A model generated the notes under the pieces. The model saw nothing but the letters and a program-made list of their open reading frames with translations. It searched no databases and was not told where the DNA came from. The translations under genes were made by a program, and so were the position numbers. DNA of 5,275 nt from Betaproteobacteria bacterium (GTDB taxonomy: Bacteria; Pseudomonadota; Gammaproteobacteria; Burkholderiales; SG8-39), in NCBI GenBank assembly GCA_005884335.1, contig VBCJ01000330.1:1-5275 (forward strand), read 5' to 3'. Shown here one piece after another: positions 4,828 to 5,275 of this stretch (its first letter is position 1; each line of letters opens with the position of its first letter).

Positions 4828-5275
4828 TCACTTCCGCCCCGGACCGGCCTCCTGCACGAGGTTCTTGTCGATCAGCGTGATCTCGATGCGGCGGTTCTTC
4901 TTCCGCCCTTCGGGGGTGTCGTTCTCGGCGACGGGCTGATATTCGGCGCGGCCCGAGGCGATCATGCGCTCGGGCGGGATGCCCACTTCCTGCAGATAGT
5001 GCACGACGTTGGTCGCGCGCGCGACCGACAGCTCCCAGTTGGAGGGAAAGACTTTCTGCGCCGCCTTGCTGATCGGCACGTTGTCGGTGTGGCCGACGAC
5101 GCGGATGACCTTGTCCTCGTAGCCTTTCAGCGCCTCACCCACTTTTTTTAGCACATCTTTGCCCGTGTCCTTGAGGGTCGCCCGGCCGGAGTCGAAGAAC
5201 AACTGCTCGGCGACGTCGACCGTGAGCATGTCCTTGTACTGCCGCACCTGGAGCTGGCCTTTCTTGACCTCCTCG
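4828..5275 (-). CDS. OmpA/MotB-domain peptidoglycan-binding protein (C-terminal part; 5' end off the window)
   Basis: The reading frame stays open from the TGA (complement of 4828-4830) to the right edge, giving 148 visible residues. The GTG at 5247 is internal, not a needed start, because the upstream residues EEVKKGQLQVRQYKDM continue the family pattern. The domain is complete: LTVDVAEQLFFDSGRATLK (fragment residues 17-35), GHTDNVPI (61-68), SNWELSVARATNVVHYL (78-94), SGRAEYQPVAENDTPEGRKKNRRIEI (begins 107). The HTDN aspartate and the SVARA arginine are the expected contacts to the peptide stem of peptidoglycan. The NVPI and FPSNWELS forms resemble the MotB-like branch more than classic OmpA porins. 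The missing N-terminal part would decide between a flagellar stator MotB, a lipoprotein and a coiled-coil envelope protein. The lysine-rich lead-in suggests a preceding helical region. It converges on pldA. Confidence 0.93.
   Translation of the reverse strand, partial: EEVKKGQLQVRQYKDMLTVDVAEQLFFDSGRATLKDTGKDVLKKVGEALKGYEDKVIRVVGHTDNVPISKAAQKVFPSNWELSVARATNVVHYLQEVGIPPERMIASGRAEYQPVAENDTPEGRKKNRRIEITLIDKNLVQEAGPGRK

Overview
The window looks like compact chromosomal DNA from a high-GC Gram-negative proteobacterium, most likely a betaproteobacterium of the Burkholderiales type. The reasons are the very high GC with strong G/C preference at third codon positions, the tail of a Bug/TctC-type solute receptor, an outer-membrane phospholipase A (PldA), and an OmpA/MotB-type envelope protein. 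The taxonomic placement is inference.

Layout: six genes run left to right almost without spacing, and one gene faces them from the right edge. (1) Bases 1-79 are the last codons of a probable Bug-family periplasmic receptor. (2) 84-572 is a VOC-fold (glyoxalase/extradiol dioxygenase superfamily) protein with a visible His/His/Glu metal triad. (3) 569-1558 is a zinc-independent, quinone-oxidoreductase-like MDR dehydrogenase. (4) 1563-3035 is an undescribed single-pass membrane protein: a degenerate ~25-residue helical repeat, one transmembrane helix, then an alpha/alpha-toroid-like domain with a terpene-cyclase QW motif. (5) 3028-3756 is a class II aldolase/decarboxylase with all catalytic and metal residues. 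(6) 3774-4784 is PldA with a signal peptide and an intact His-Ser-Asn catalytic site. (7) 4828 to the right edge, on the minus strand, is the C-terminal part of an OmpA/MotB-domain protein. Only 43 bases separate it from pldA.

Genes 1-3 and 5 fit a small-molecule catabolic cassette: capture of an organic acid, ring cleavage or a related VOC reaction, a redox step, and C-C cleavage or decarboxylation. The substrate cannot be read from the sequence. Genes 4, 6 and 7 are envelope proteins. Gene 4 is wedged between two metabolic genes, 4 bases after one and overlapping the next by 8, so it is probably co-transcribed with them.

The best candidate for something new is gene 4. It combines an N-terminal helical repeat, a membrane anchor and a toroid domain in a form I do not recognise as a named family. 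A second unexplained signal is a perfect 10-bp stem with a 5-base loop inside pldA. No RNA genes, mobile elements, CRISPR arrays or clear intrinsic terminators were seen.
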